From NCBI GenBank assembly GCA_019748295.1, contig JAIEPT010000018.1, positions 1-55,688 on the forward strand: a stretch of 55,688 nucleotides of DNA, in the 5' to 3' direction. Made by a program: the position numbers and the translations under genes. Origin of the DNA: Gemmataceae bacterium. GTDB taxonomy: Bacteria; Planctomycetota; Planctomycetia; Gemmatales; Gemmataceae. Of the stretch, positions 1-7,868 are shown piece after piece; position 1 is the stretch's first letter; every line of letters begins with the position of its first letter. Under the pieces are notes generated by a model. It ran no database searches. It was not told where the DNA came from and was given only the letters and a program-made list of their open reading frames with translations.

Positions 1-165
1 ACCGACCAGCTGCCCGCCAGCTGCTCTCGGACCGAGTTTAACCGCTCTCCCCTCGCGCAGGAACGGGAATGCACCCGTGTGGCGAAGCCGGATTGAATGG
101 TATCTTTCACATTGCTAGAATGAAAATGTTCCGCAATCACAAGGCTTGCGGTGAGCGAAAACGCG

Positions 166-684
166 TTACGCAGAATGGCTGCCTGGGAAAACTCCACTTC
201 CTAACCCTGCAACCGCATTACTTAGCAAGCGGCCGGAATTTCGCTCGTAGCTTTTTCGCAATCCTCGGATCATGCGATCGATCTCTCCGATGGCTTCCTT
301 TCGACTCATCTTAGAACTGAGCGTCGCACCAATACGTTTTGCGACCTCAAAAATTTCATCGCGATTCAATTCGTTTTCGAACCAAGCCAATTCCGCATCA
401 ACGGCGGAAAATTCGAATGTATCGGCCGTGACGCGGTCGAGAAGAGGTTGAACCCTTGAAACGGCGATCGCTACTTTCGCTTCGTCTAGGCTCTTTGCCG
501 CCGTTGCTTCCACCTTCCCATTCTTGCGCCGAGGCTTCGCAGTTTTTGATAGCGCGTCGACGAACTCTGGTACGGAAAGCTCATTGAACCGACGCAATCC
601 CGCAACCAAACTCGCCCAATCCTCGCCCGGCGGACGACTTCGCGAAAACTCCTCCAACACTGAGCATAATTCTGCAATGTTCAT
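166..684 (-). CDS. Hypothetical protein downstream of a ParA-like ATPase
   Basis: This 172-residue, charged, apparently soluble protein has no signal peptide or membrane segment. I do not recognise its family. It looks mostly helical, with a basic stretch (KPRRKNGK) near the middle. I start it at the ATG ending at 684 because that lies one base after the stop codon of the ParA-like gene; a longer upstream reading would overlap that gene. The tight spacing suggests translational coupling and a shared function with the ATPase, perhaps as an accessory factor. That role is inferred from position only. Confidence 0.7.
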   Translation of the reverse strand: MNIAELCSVLEEFSRSRPPGEDWASLVAGLRRFNELSVPEFVDALSKTAKPRRKNGKVEATAAKSLDEAKVAIAVSRVQPLLDRVTADTFEFSAVDAELAWFENELNRDEIFEVAKRIGATLSSKMSRKEAIGEIDRMIRGLRKSYERNSGRLLSNAVAGLGSGVFPGSHSA

Positions 685-685
685 A

Positions 686-2224
686 TCACCCTCGCTCTTC
701 CCGAGACTGCATGGCTTGAAGCAGCTCATCCGTCAGTTGCCGAAAGCCATCGCCAAAATTCTTGGCGTGGAAGGCAAATCGCTTTTTCCGGGCGGCGTCA
801 AAGGCCTCGTTAGTGAACTGTTTGACGCAGTTCGTGAAATAGCGAATCGATTCATCCGGCATTTCATTATCGCAAATTCTCTTGAGGTAGTTCCAGGCGG
901 CTTCTTCCCGATCAGCAAGAGTTTTCGTGCTGAAGGTCGCATAGGTACGGTTTGCGATGACGCCAAGTACGGCCAGATCGGGGCAGACATGATTTTGACG
1001 AAGCGTCCGCAGCGTGAACAAAAGCCGCGGCACCGCTTCCGTGGATCGCTCATCAGGTAGGACCGGAATGACCGCGTAGTCGCTGCACGCCAGCGCGTTG
1101 ATGCATGCCGTCGTCAGGCGTGGCGGGCAGTCGAATAGAACGATGTCGAACGCGTCTTGGACTTCTGCCGAGTGAAAAACTCGGCGGAGCACATAGCGAG
1201 GATCTTCTTTGCCGCCGCCGCTTCCTTGCAGAAACCACTTAATCATCATCTGATTTTCGACATCGCAGAGCGGCTCCTCCGCAGGCACAAGGTAAAAGGC
1301 CTTGTCATTCGCTATTCGTTGTGTCCATGGCTTCAGACCATTCTCGTCTACGCCATATCCTTCTAAAATGCGTTCCACAAACCGCTTGTTGCTTCGGACA
1401 GTCCGAAGCTCAGAGTCGTCCAAACACATTGATGTCAACGAACCCTGATAGTCAAGGTCGACCAGAAGGACCCGCTTGCCGAGATGTGCCAGAGCCGCGC
1501 CAAGGTTTGCCGTGGTTGTCGTTTTGCCTACTCCACCTTTCAGATTCACGACCGAAATGAACCGAACGGGACGATTTTTTCTGCTGAAAAAGGCGGGAGG
1601 CGATTCCGGCTTCTTATCCCAAATCTTTCCGTCGAATGTTTCCAGCCAATTGAGGTCGATTCTCATCGGCAGAGGTTCCTGCCGCGCGGCAAGCTTTGCT
1701 GCGAGGTCGTCTCGCTCAGCAGTTCGTTCAGCGAGCATGCGATCTGTGCTCGTCAACGATTCCTTGAGCGACGCTAACTCTTGGTTCAACGTAACCAAGT
1801 CAGCCTCTCTCAGCATTGGCTTCGGCTGGATTCTGATCGCTTCTTCCAGCAAAGCGATCTGAGCCCGGAGTTCCCTTTCGACTTGCTGAAGGTCAGCATA
1901 TCGAGTCTGCAAAGCCGTAAACTCGGACCTGCTTTCTCGAAGGTCCGACGCGAAACGTGCTGACTCAGCTCGATGCTCGACCACGAATCTGTCGTGCCGC
2001 TCCCGGGCGTCTTCCGTTCGGCGTCGCCAATCATCGCATCGGTCCCTTAAGTCCGCTACACGCTCGCGAAATTGCTCGAGTTGATCCCTTTGACGCTGAC
2101 CAAAAAATTTGCGGAGCCAAAAGAACCACAGGGCAACGACGCTGACCACGCCAATCACGACACCGATGAGATGATCGCTTTGAGCGATCTCCTTCCAAAG
2201 TCCGACGATGTCTTTCAAACCCAT
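686..2224 (-). CDS. Membrane-anchored coiled-coil ParA/MinD-type ATPase
   Basis: The 512-residue protein has three parts. A single membrane segment lies at about residues 19-37 (GVVIGVVSVVALWFFW). A long charged helical region at about 42-185 looks like coiled coil. A ParA/Soj-type ATPase follows, with the deviant Walker A motif KGGVGKTT at about 229-236, a conserved DxD-like strand (LLVDLDYQGSL) and a switch II aspartate in VLFDCPP. ParA ATPases position DNA or protein cargo using ATP-dependent dimerisation; they are normally soluble, so the fused anchor and coiled coil are unusual. An in-frame TTG four codons upstream is an alternative start. The next gene follows after one base. No parB or parS-like site is evident nearby, so plasmid-style partitioning is not supported. 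Confidence 0.85.
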   Translation of the reverse strand: MGLKDIVGLWKEIAQSDHLIGVVIGVVSVVALWFFWLRKFFGQRQRDQLEQFRERVADLRDRCDDWRRRTEDARERHDRFVVEHRAESARFASDLRESRSEFTALQTRYADLQQVERELRAQIALLEEAIRIQPKPMLREADLVTLNQELASLKESLTSTDRMLAERTAERDDLAAKLAARQEPLPMRIDLNWLETFDGKIWDKKPESPPAFFSRKNRPVRFISVVNLKGGVGKTTTTANLGAALAHLGKRVLLVDLDYQGSLTSMCLDDSELRTVRSNKRFVERILEGYGVDENGLKPWTQRIANDKAFYLVPAEEPLCDVENQMMIKWFLQGSGGGKEDPRYVLRRVFHSAEVQDAFDIVLFDCPPRLTTACINALACSDYAVIPVLPDERSTEAVPRLLFTLRTLRQNHVCPDLAVLGVIANRTYATFSTKTLADREEAAWNYLKRICDNEMPDESIRYFTNCVKQFTNEAFDAARKKRFAFHAKNFGDGFRQLTDELLQAMQSREERG

Positions 2225-2407
2225 ATTCGCGACCAATCTTGAATTTAAGATTCATGCCGAAATTGTCCGCCTTACGTTATGGAGCGACGTTTGTAGGAAC
2301 CGATCAGGTCTTAGGTCAAAAGCTTAATGCGGCCCGTCCGCCCGGCCTTGTAGTAAGGGCATGGCGTCCGGGCCGCTGAAACTGCCTTTGCACAAATCGA
2401 GAGCTTT

Positions 2408-2980
2408 TTACGCGGGGGCGAAAGCACGCTTGCGCGGCTTCGTCCCTTCCATGACCATCTTGAGCCGGTTGCGAGCCACGTGCAGGCGGCGCTTGATGGT
2501 GCCGACCGGCGTTTCGAACTCGCGGCTCATCTGCTTCAGCGTGCGGCCCTGGATGTAGAACGCGACCAGGGTGGCCTTGTCCAGCGGCTTAAGCTGGTCG
2601 AGGCCCGCCCAGATTTCGCCGCGGTTTTCCTCACGAACCATGTCGTCGAGGGGGCTTACGGTCGAGGCCGGAGCGCTCTGGAGCACTTCGGGATCCACGC
2701 CCTGTGTGGGGGCCTTGCGCACGATGCGGTTGATCGCCATGCGAACGGCGATCTGCCGCAGCCAGCCGACGAAGCAGTGCGGATCGCGGAGTTGGCCCAG
2801 TTTCTTCATCGCGTGGATGAAGACTTCCTGGGTCAGTTCGATGGCCTCATGCACGTCGCGAAGACGAGCGAGGGCGACCGCGTAGACCGACGGCTGAAAG
2901 CGTTCCGCCAGCGTGCCGAAAGCGATCGGATCGCCCGCACGCGCTTTGTCGATCAACGGAATGACGTCTTCCCAGCTCAT
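2408..2980 (-). CDS. ECF-family RNA polymerase sigma factor
   Basis: The 190-residue protein has the two-domain plan of extracytoplasmic-function sigma factors. The N-terminal region 2 contains the core-binding and -10 recognition helices (LTQEVFIHAMKKLGQL, then FVGWLRQIAVRMAINRI). The C-terminal region 4 is a helix-turn-helix (LKPLDKATLVAFYIQGRT through VGTIKRRLHVARNRLK). It directs core RNA polymerase to a small regulon that the sequence does not reveal. No anti-sigma gene is adjacent, so control may differ from the classical membrane anti-sigma scheme. AAGGA lies seven bases before the ATG. The C-terminal tail is basic (KPRKRAFAPA). Confidence 0.9.
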   Translation of the reverse strand: MSWEDVIPLIDKARAGDPIAFGTLAERFQPSVYAVALARLRDVHEAIELTQEVFIHAMKKLGQLRDPHCFVGWLRQIAVRMAINRIVRKAPTQGVDPEVLQSAPASTVSPLDDMVREENRGEIWAGLDQLKPLDKATLVAFYIQGRTLKQMSREFETPVGTIKRRLHVARNRLKMVMEGTKPRKRAFAPA

Positions 2981-3226
2981 GGGTTATTCCTTATCCCTGC
3001 TTGGATGAATGAGTTCGCTTCGCGTGCGTTCGGCAAGCGCGGCCCTCGTTCCAGCGTTTCGCGACGGAATGCCATGCGAATGCATGAAGCAACATCGCGA
3101 ACCTTCGTGTTTTGAGTCATGCGACGGCATGGTCCAAAACGCGAAACGCGAAAGAGGGAGCGGGCGCCTTGGGGGGCCTTGCTTGCGGGGACTACGGGTT
3201 GGGAAACGAAGCGTGCATCGTTCCCG

Positions 3227-3595
3227 TCAGACGGCGACCAGCGATTTGCCGGAGCCTTGTTTGGCGAATGTCGGTCGCTTCGCAGCGGTCGGCATCGCCA
3301 TGCGAGTCTTTGGGGACTCGCTGCGACCATGCGGTAAGGCATGGACGCTTCTGACGGTTGACGCGGAAAATACGCTTCCCTCGCGATCGGCCCAGACCTC
3401 GACCGAGGCCATTGCGGTCGGCGCATCGCCCATATCGAGCGATCCCTCCGACCACGGCAACGCGGGGTTGCGCGGCAGGGACAGGACCGTCGGAGGATAG
3501 ATCGCAGCCGTACCGAAAACCATGCGCGGTTCGGCGACCTGGTCAGCGATGTTCGCGACGCAGATGATCCGAGCGGATAGGTTCGTATGGGCCAT
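3227..3595 (-). CDS. Hypothetical protein upstream of the ECF sigma gene
   Basis: A 122-residue protein of unrecognised family. I start it at the ATG ending at 3595 because GGAGG sits seven bases upstream; the longer reading frame to 3733 lacks such a site and begins with low-complexity sequence. It has no clear signal peptide or membrane helix. The C-terminal third is rich in Ser, Lys and Pro and may be disordered. It precedes the ECF sigma gene in the same orientation but with about 250 bases between them, so co-transcription is uncertain. Confidence 0.5.
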   Translation of the reverse strand: MAHTNLSARIICVANIADQVAEPRMVFGTAAIYPPTVLSLPRNPALPWSEGSLDMGDAPTAMASVEVWADREGSVFSASTVRSVHALPHGRSESPKTRMAMPTAAKRPTFAKQGSGKSLVAV

Positions 3596-4038
3596 GACAG
3601 ACCTCCGACAGTTGGCGGCACTTCTGAGGAAGGCCGCTGATGGAAAAAGAAACAATTCGAGGCGGCTAGTGCATCCGAACGAAACAAAAAAAGAAATCGA
3701 CCGGGAGAACTCTCGCCCTCCGACCTCGGTCAACTTTCAGCAATCATTCGACGAATCCGGAAGAGGAAAAGTTTCGTCAGCCGGCACGTTTCGCAAACGT
3801 CGGCCGCAACCTGCTTTTCCACCTACCCCGACTCGACACACGTTCCTGGAAGAAGGTTCGCGCGTGTTCTTGGAAAATTGCTGCACGGCTGACTGCACGG
3901 GGCATGCCGAAGGCTTGGATATTCCATAGGGTCTGAATGGGAAACGATTTGCGGACCTCGCTGAAGAAGCTCGTCCTAGGTTTTGGCGAAATCTGTCTTG
4001 ATTCGGGGTAGTGATGTCTCATTTTGCTGAGCCAGCCC
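3596..4038. other. Gene-poor gap
   Basis: No convincing coding sequence is seen here on either strand; the open frames are short or lack family-like composition. The left edge should hold the promoter of the minus-strand gene ending at 3595, and the right edge the start of the small plus-strand gene at 4039. I see no hairpin with a U-tract. Confidence 0.4.
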
Positions 4039-4278
4039 ATGTTCCAATCATTCGTACTTATTGGTGAACTCCGAGACTGCGAAACGATTGCAGAGAATCT
4101 TTCGATCGACGAACTGGCCGGCTTGAAGGCGAAGTTCGGAAAAGGGCGTCGGCGCAAGCGGAAGGGACGAGGTAGAGTAGAATTGCAAGACGGGAGCATC
4201 TGTGACGCAGAACTGCACTGGTACGAGGCACATGGCATCGGCAAAAGAAAGCTCAAGATCAAACGGCTTTTAACCTAG
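4039..4278 (+). CDS. Small basic conserved hypothetical protein
   Basis: A 79-residue protein with a highly basic centre (GRRRKRKGRGR) followed by the pattern AELHWYEAHGIGKRKLKIKRLL. I recall closely similar short proteins from planctomycete genomes, but no function is established to my knowledge. The basic patch suggests nucleic acid or ribosome contact, as inference only. The ATG at 4039 is chosen over an upstream in-frame TTG at 4024; neither has a clear ribosome binding site. The next gene begins six bases after its stop, so the two form a probable operon. Confidence 0.65.
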   Translation: MFQSFVLIGELRDCETIAENLSIDELAGLKAKFGKGRRRKRKGRGRVELQDGSICDAELHWYEAHGIGKRKLKIKRLLT

Positions 4279-4284
4279 ACACAA

Positions 4285-4647
4285 ATGGCACTTGCTGATT
4301 TTCTACTTTGCGTTTCCAACGAGGGCTGTGACGACTTGCAGCTCATGAAAGTTTATCGACCCATTCCTGACCCGATGTCGGCGAAGCACGGGTACGTTCG
4401 CGTCGTGGACGAATCTGGGGAGGATTACATCTACCCAGCTAATTGCTTCCTTCCCTTCGTGGTCGATGTTCCCGAAAAAATTCAGCCTCTGTTGAATCGA
4501 CCCCACTCCTCGCCTTCGGTCGCCCCGATGGAAGTGGTCCAGAGGAACTCAAGGCATTACGACAACCTCGAAATCGGTTGGAGCGGAGAGCTTGCGAGAC
4601 ACAGTCAAATGCTGAGTTGGAAAGGAAACAAGGTTCCTTCGCACTAG
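4285..4647 (+). CDS. Small conserved hypothetical protein
   Basis: A 120-residue protein. Its first about 70 residues (LLCVSNEGCDDLQLMKVY, then YVRVVDESGEDYIYPANCF) match a recurrent planctomycete small-protein pattern resembling a compact beta-barrel of about 65-70 residues. The remaining about 50 residues, from about HSSPSVAP onward, look unlike the first part and may be a frameshifted or non-homologous extension. It follows the basic small protein after six bases, so the pair is likely co-transcribed. The function is unknown. Confidence 0.65.
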   Translation: MALADFLLCVSNEGCDDLQLMKVYRPIPDPMSAKHGYVRVVDESGEDYIYPANCFLPFVVDVPEKIQPLLNRPHSSPSVAPMEVVQRNSRHYDNLEIGWSGELARHSQMLSWKGNKVPSH

Positions 4648-4752
4648 GTGCAGGTGCAAATACCTCGCTACAACGGTGCAGTAGACTAACGTTTTAGGCC
4701 GCTCGATGCTATCGCATGCTAGAATGGTCCGACTTTCCTTGAGGACCTGCTC

Positions 4753-5688
4753 ATGCGTACCGTGATTACCGGCGGCGCCGGGTTTATTGGCTCCCATCTT
4801 TGCGAACGATTCTTGGCCGAGGGGCATGAGGTCGTTTGCGTCGACAACTTCATCACCGGCAATGCGGCCAATATCGAGCATTTGCGGTCCAACGATCGCT
4901 TCTCGTTCTTCCGCCACGACATCTCCCATCCGATCGAAATCGATGGGACGATCCACAACGTCCTCCACTTCGCCTCCCCGGCCAGTCCAGTCGATTATCT
5001 GCGGCATCCGATTCCGACCCTGAAGGTCGGCTCGCTCGGCACCCACAATACGCTCGGCCTGGCGAAGGCGAAGAAAGCCCGTTTCCTCCTCGCCAGCACT
5101 AGTGAAGTCTATGGCGACCCCGAACAGCACCCGCAGCGCGAAGAGTATTGGGGGAATGTGAACCCCATCGGCATCCGCGGCTGCTACGACGAAGCGAAGC
5201 GTTTCGCCGAGGCGATCACGATGGCGTACTTGCGTCATCACCAGGTCGATACCCACATCGTCCGCATCTTCAACACCTACGGCGAACGCATGCGGCTCGA
5301 TGATGGCCGAGTGGTCCCCAACCTCATGGGCCAAGCCCTCCGCGGCGAACCGCTCACGGTCTACGGCGACGGCTCGCAGACCCGCAGCTTCTGCTACGTC
5401 AGCGACCTCGTGGACGGCATCTACCGCCTCCTCTTCTCCGGCTACCACGAGCCGGTGAATCTCGGCAATCCGAACGAATTGAGCATCCTCGAATTCGCGA
5501 AAGAGATTCAAAAGCTCAGCGGCACGAAAAGCCAAATCGATTTCAAGCCGCTGCCGCAGGATGATCCGAAGGTGCGCAGACCGGACATTACGCGTGCGCG
5601 TGAATTGCTGAAGTGGGAGCCGAAGGTGGACCGGAATGAAGGGATGCAGAGGACGTTGGCGTTCTTCAGCCGCACGATTGGAAAGTAG
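4753..5688 (+). CDS. UDP-glucuronate decarboxylase-like NAD-dependent sugar epimerase
   Basis: A 311-residue extended short-chain dehydrogenase with the N-terminal nucleotide-binding motif [10 protein letters not shown] (about residues 7-16) and catalytic residues TSE (116-118) and YDEAKR (Tyr145, Lys149). The segments [18 protein letters not shown] and [18 protein letters not shown] are typical of UDP-glucuronate decarboxylase (UXS), which converts UDP-glucuronate to UDP-xylose via NAD-dependent oxidation. The length fits the soluble bacterial form. It would supply sugar nucleotides for exopolysaccharide or glycan synthesis. dTDP-glucose 4,6-dehydratase or another epimerase cannot be fully excluded. 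It stands alone, with no other glycan genes adjacent. Confidence 0.88.
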   Translation: MRTVITGGAGFIGSHLCERFLAEGHEVVCVDNFITGNAANIEHLRSNDRFSFFRHDISHPIEIDGTIHNVLHFASPASPVDYLRHPIPTLKVGSLGTHNTLGLAKAKKARFLLASTSEVYGDPEQHPQREEYWGNVNPIGIRGCYDEAKRFAEAITMAYLRHHQVDTHIVRIFNTYGERMRLDDGRVVPNLMGQALRGEPLTVYGDGSQTRSFCYVSDLVDGIYRLLFSGYHEPVNLGNPNELSILEFAKEIQKLSGTKSQIDFKPLPQDDPKVRRPDITRARELLKWEPKVDRNEGMQRTLAFFSRTIGK

Positions 5689-5697
5689 CTGCCTACG

Positions 5698-5827
5698 TAG
5701 CTCTCTCGCGCCTATGTAGCTCTCTCGCTCCGCGTGAGGTAAGCGGTTGAATGCCACGCCGCCGCATGGTTCGCTGCCGCTTGCCTCTCGCGGAGCGAAG
5801 GGCTACATAGGCGCGAGAGTTACCTAC
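5698..5827. repeat. Palindromic intergenic repeat (GTAGCTCTCTCGC type)
   Basis: Two arms of about 50 bases (5698-5747 and 5777-5827) are largely inverse complements: the left carries GTAGCTCTCTCGC twice and GAGGTAAGCGG, and the right carries CCGCTTGCCTC and CATAGGCGCGAGAG. It begins just after the decarboxylase stop codon, so a transcript could fold into a long hairpin. There is no U-tract, so I do not call it a Rho-independent terminator. Confidence 0.75.
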
Positions 5828-5948
5828 TATGAATCCCGGAAAGCGAACATGCGGGTCTGCTGCAGCGTCTGGGGCGGCGCGTCACGCGTCCCAAAGCGCC
5901 GTTGCCGCCCAGCCGCCCGCCCAGCCGCCCGCCCGGTTCGCGGCGCGA

Positions 5949-6395
5949 TCACTTCGGTGCCGGCACCAGAACCGTCACGCTGAGAAATTTGCCTGATGGC
6001 GATTTGTACTCGGTCGGCCGCTCCTCGGCACCCGCATCCGTGTGGCACATCTTCAGCGTCTTGCCATCGAAGTCATAGATGCCGAGCAACACCTTTCCCT
6101 TGTCGCGGCCGGTGGGTACCACGAGGTCCATGACCTTTGGGTTCTTGGGATCGAGTTTGATCTGGTGATTCACCTCCGGGCCTTTGCCTTCCTTGAAACC
6201 GAGCATCATTTTGTCGCCCGCGATGGTGATGAGTAGGCGATCGCAGTACTCCTTTGGGGCCGCCCGCCCGTCGCGCTCCATCGCTGCTACAGTCCATCTG
6301 CCCTGGAGTTTATCCAGGTCGGTCTTTGTCTCTTGGCCCGGGAGCCCACCGGAGAGAGAGACGGCGGTGAGAAGAACCGGGAACACGAAGCGCAT
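5949..6395 (-). CDS. Secreted TIGR03067-domain protein
   Basis: A 148-residue protein with a short N-terminal signal peptide (MRFVFPVLLTAVSLSGGLPGQ). A single domain follows that begins LDKLQGRWTVAAMERDGR and ends FLSVTVLVPA. This matches the planctomycete-expanded TIGR03067 family, a lipocalin-like beta fold found in secreted or periplasmic proteins of unknown role. GAGGGAG lies eight bases before the ATG. The neighbouring gene upstream on the same strand is about 160 bases away, so it may have its own promoter. Confidence 0.8.
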   Translation of the reverse strand: MRFVFPVLLTAVSLSGGLPGQETKTDLDKLQGRWTVAAMERDGRAAPKEYCDRLLITIAGDKMMLGFKEGKGPEVNHQIKLDPKNPKVMDLVVPTGRDKGKVLLGIYDFDGKTLKMCHTDAGAEERPTEYKSPSGKFLSVTVLVPAPK

Positions 6396-6552
6396 GAATT
6401 GACTCCCTCAGGGACTGATCCTGACGCGACACGCGAGCAGGGGTGACGGTCATCGCCGAACGATAAGCTAAGTTGGCTTGCCTTCGAGCAACCCAGTGCC
6501 AGCGTGCCACGCCGCCCGTGCCACCCAAAGCAGCGCGCGGCTCTAGGCAGCA

Positions 6553-7722
6553 CTACTTCAACGCGCCGCGGAGCTTGCCGTCGGTGTCGTAGGCTTCGCC
6601 GAGGCCGAGGCCGTTCTTGTCGAGGCCGAACTGAAGCCGGCGAGCGCCCTGGACGCTGTAGACGTCGAATGCTCCGCCCATGCCGTCGGAGTCGTTGCCG
6701 ATCCAGACGGTGAGCTTGTCGGTGCGCTCGGAGTCGATGGCGAGGTAGCCGCCGTCGGCGTTGCTGCCGAGTTCGGCTCGCACCTTGCCGTTCGTGTTCT
6801 GCAGTTGCACCAGTCCCGCTTGCGACTTGCTGGCGGTGCCGATCCAGACGTTGGCTTTGTTCCCCTTGTTGCCGTAGAGGGCGACGTATCCGCCTTCTTT
6901 GCCCTGGCCGAAATCGCCGCGCGGGTTGCCCTGGGCGTCGTTGATGAGGACGATGCCGCCTTTGGTGTTCTTGTCCGAGCCGAGCCAAAGGTTGTTCTTG
7001 TTGGTTTCGTGGTTGTAAAGGGCGATGTAGCCGCCGTCCTTGCCGAGACCGATGTCGGCGCGGGCCTTGCCTTCTGCATCGTTAACGAAGAGGACACCGC
7101 CTTTGCCGACCTTTTCGCCGCCAAGCCACACGAGTTGCTTGCCGGTTTCGGTGCTGTTCAGGGCGACATAGCCCCCCTCGGCGCCTTGTCCGAAGTAAGC
7201 GCGGTTAACGCCCTGGTTATCGCGGACAAGGAAGAGTCCGCCCTGGTTCTTGTCGTCCGTGCCGACGAAGACGTGGCTCTTGCCGTTCACGTTGCCGATC
7301 AGGTTCATGTAGCCGCCGAAGGTGTCGGCACTGAGCACGGCCCGGTGCTTGCCGTCCGTCCCGCAAGTGGTGAGAAGGCCGCCCATCTTGTCGCATTCCA
7401 CCGATGCGTATCGCGTGCCGTTCTTGTTGTTGACGGCAATCAGGCCGCCGAACTCGTCGCTCGTCAGTTCGATCATCGTCTTGCCGTCGGCTCCGAGGAT
7501 CTTGAGCGAGCGGAGCGTCAGCTCCTTCGCGCCGTCCTGCACCGCGTGGGCGGAACCTTCGACGGACATGAATCGGCCGACGAGCCCGCCGATGACGCCG
7601 GCGAGAACCACGCCCATCCACCAAGGGCGAACGCGGGGCGGCGATGAGCGGTTCGCCTTCAAGACTTCGACTTCTTGACGCAGCGAATCCAATTCCGTCG
7701 CAATCGATTGCAGGTTCGACAT
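6553..7722 (-). CDS. Membrane-anchored repeat protein, probable beta-solenoid
   Basis: The 389-residue protein has a short N-terminal coiled coil (residues 1-25), one membrane segment at about 34-53 (WWMGVVLAGVIGGLVGRF) and then about 320 residues of degenerate repeats. Each repeat of roughly 20-25 residues alternates a GG(Y/L)-hydrophobic step with an NGK/DGK turn, for example GGYVALYGNKGNKANVWIG. Such spacing suggests a beta-helix or solenoid displayed outside the cytoplasmic membrane. No catalytic motif is seen. GGAG lies eight bases before the ATG. It is divergent from mfd across 146 bases. Confidence 0.75.
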   Translation of the reverse strand: MSNLQSIATELDSLRQEVEVLKANRSSPPRVRPWWMGVVLAGVIGGLVGRFMSVEGSAHAVQDGAKELTLRSLKILGADGKTMIELTSDEFGGLIAVNNKNGTRYASVECDKMGGLLTTCGTDGKHRAVLSADTFGGYMNLIGNVNGKSHVFVGTDDKNQGGLFLVRDNQGVNRAYFGQGAEGGYVALNSTETGKQLVWLGGEKVGKGGVLFVNDAEGKARADIGLGKDGGYIALYNHETNKNNLWLGSDKNTKGGIVLINDAQGNPRGDFGQGKEGGYVALYGNKGNKANVWIGTASKSQAGLVQLQNTNGKVRAELGSNADGGYLAIDSERTDKLTVWIGNDSDGMGGAFDVYSVQGARRLQFGLDKNGLGLGEAYDTDGKLRGALK

Positions 7723-7868
7723 GACGCAGACTCCTCAGTGCAAATACGGGGTTTCCCAGGCGACCGGCATCGTAAAGGACGAGCGGCTGGGACTGCAAGA
7801 AAATTCGGAGGCGGCTGATCATTGCAGCGCCCTACAAAACGGCGGGGCGCCGAACGTAGAATGGAAAC

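Noticed and set aside
686-2224. Plasmid partition locus or integrated plasmid
   Set aside because: No parB, parS-like repeats, rep gene or integrase is present, and the ParA carries a membrane anchor unlike plasmid ParA.
3777-4262. Minus-strand 161-residue ORF in the 3.6-4.0 kb gap
   Set aside because: It overlaps the conserved small plus-strand gene at 4039 and has no recognisable features.
4549-5757. 402-residue minus-strand ORF opposite the decarboxylase gene
   Set aside because: The plus strand carries a complete sugar-nucleotide enzyme with catalytic residues; the antisense frame shows no domain.
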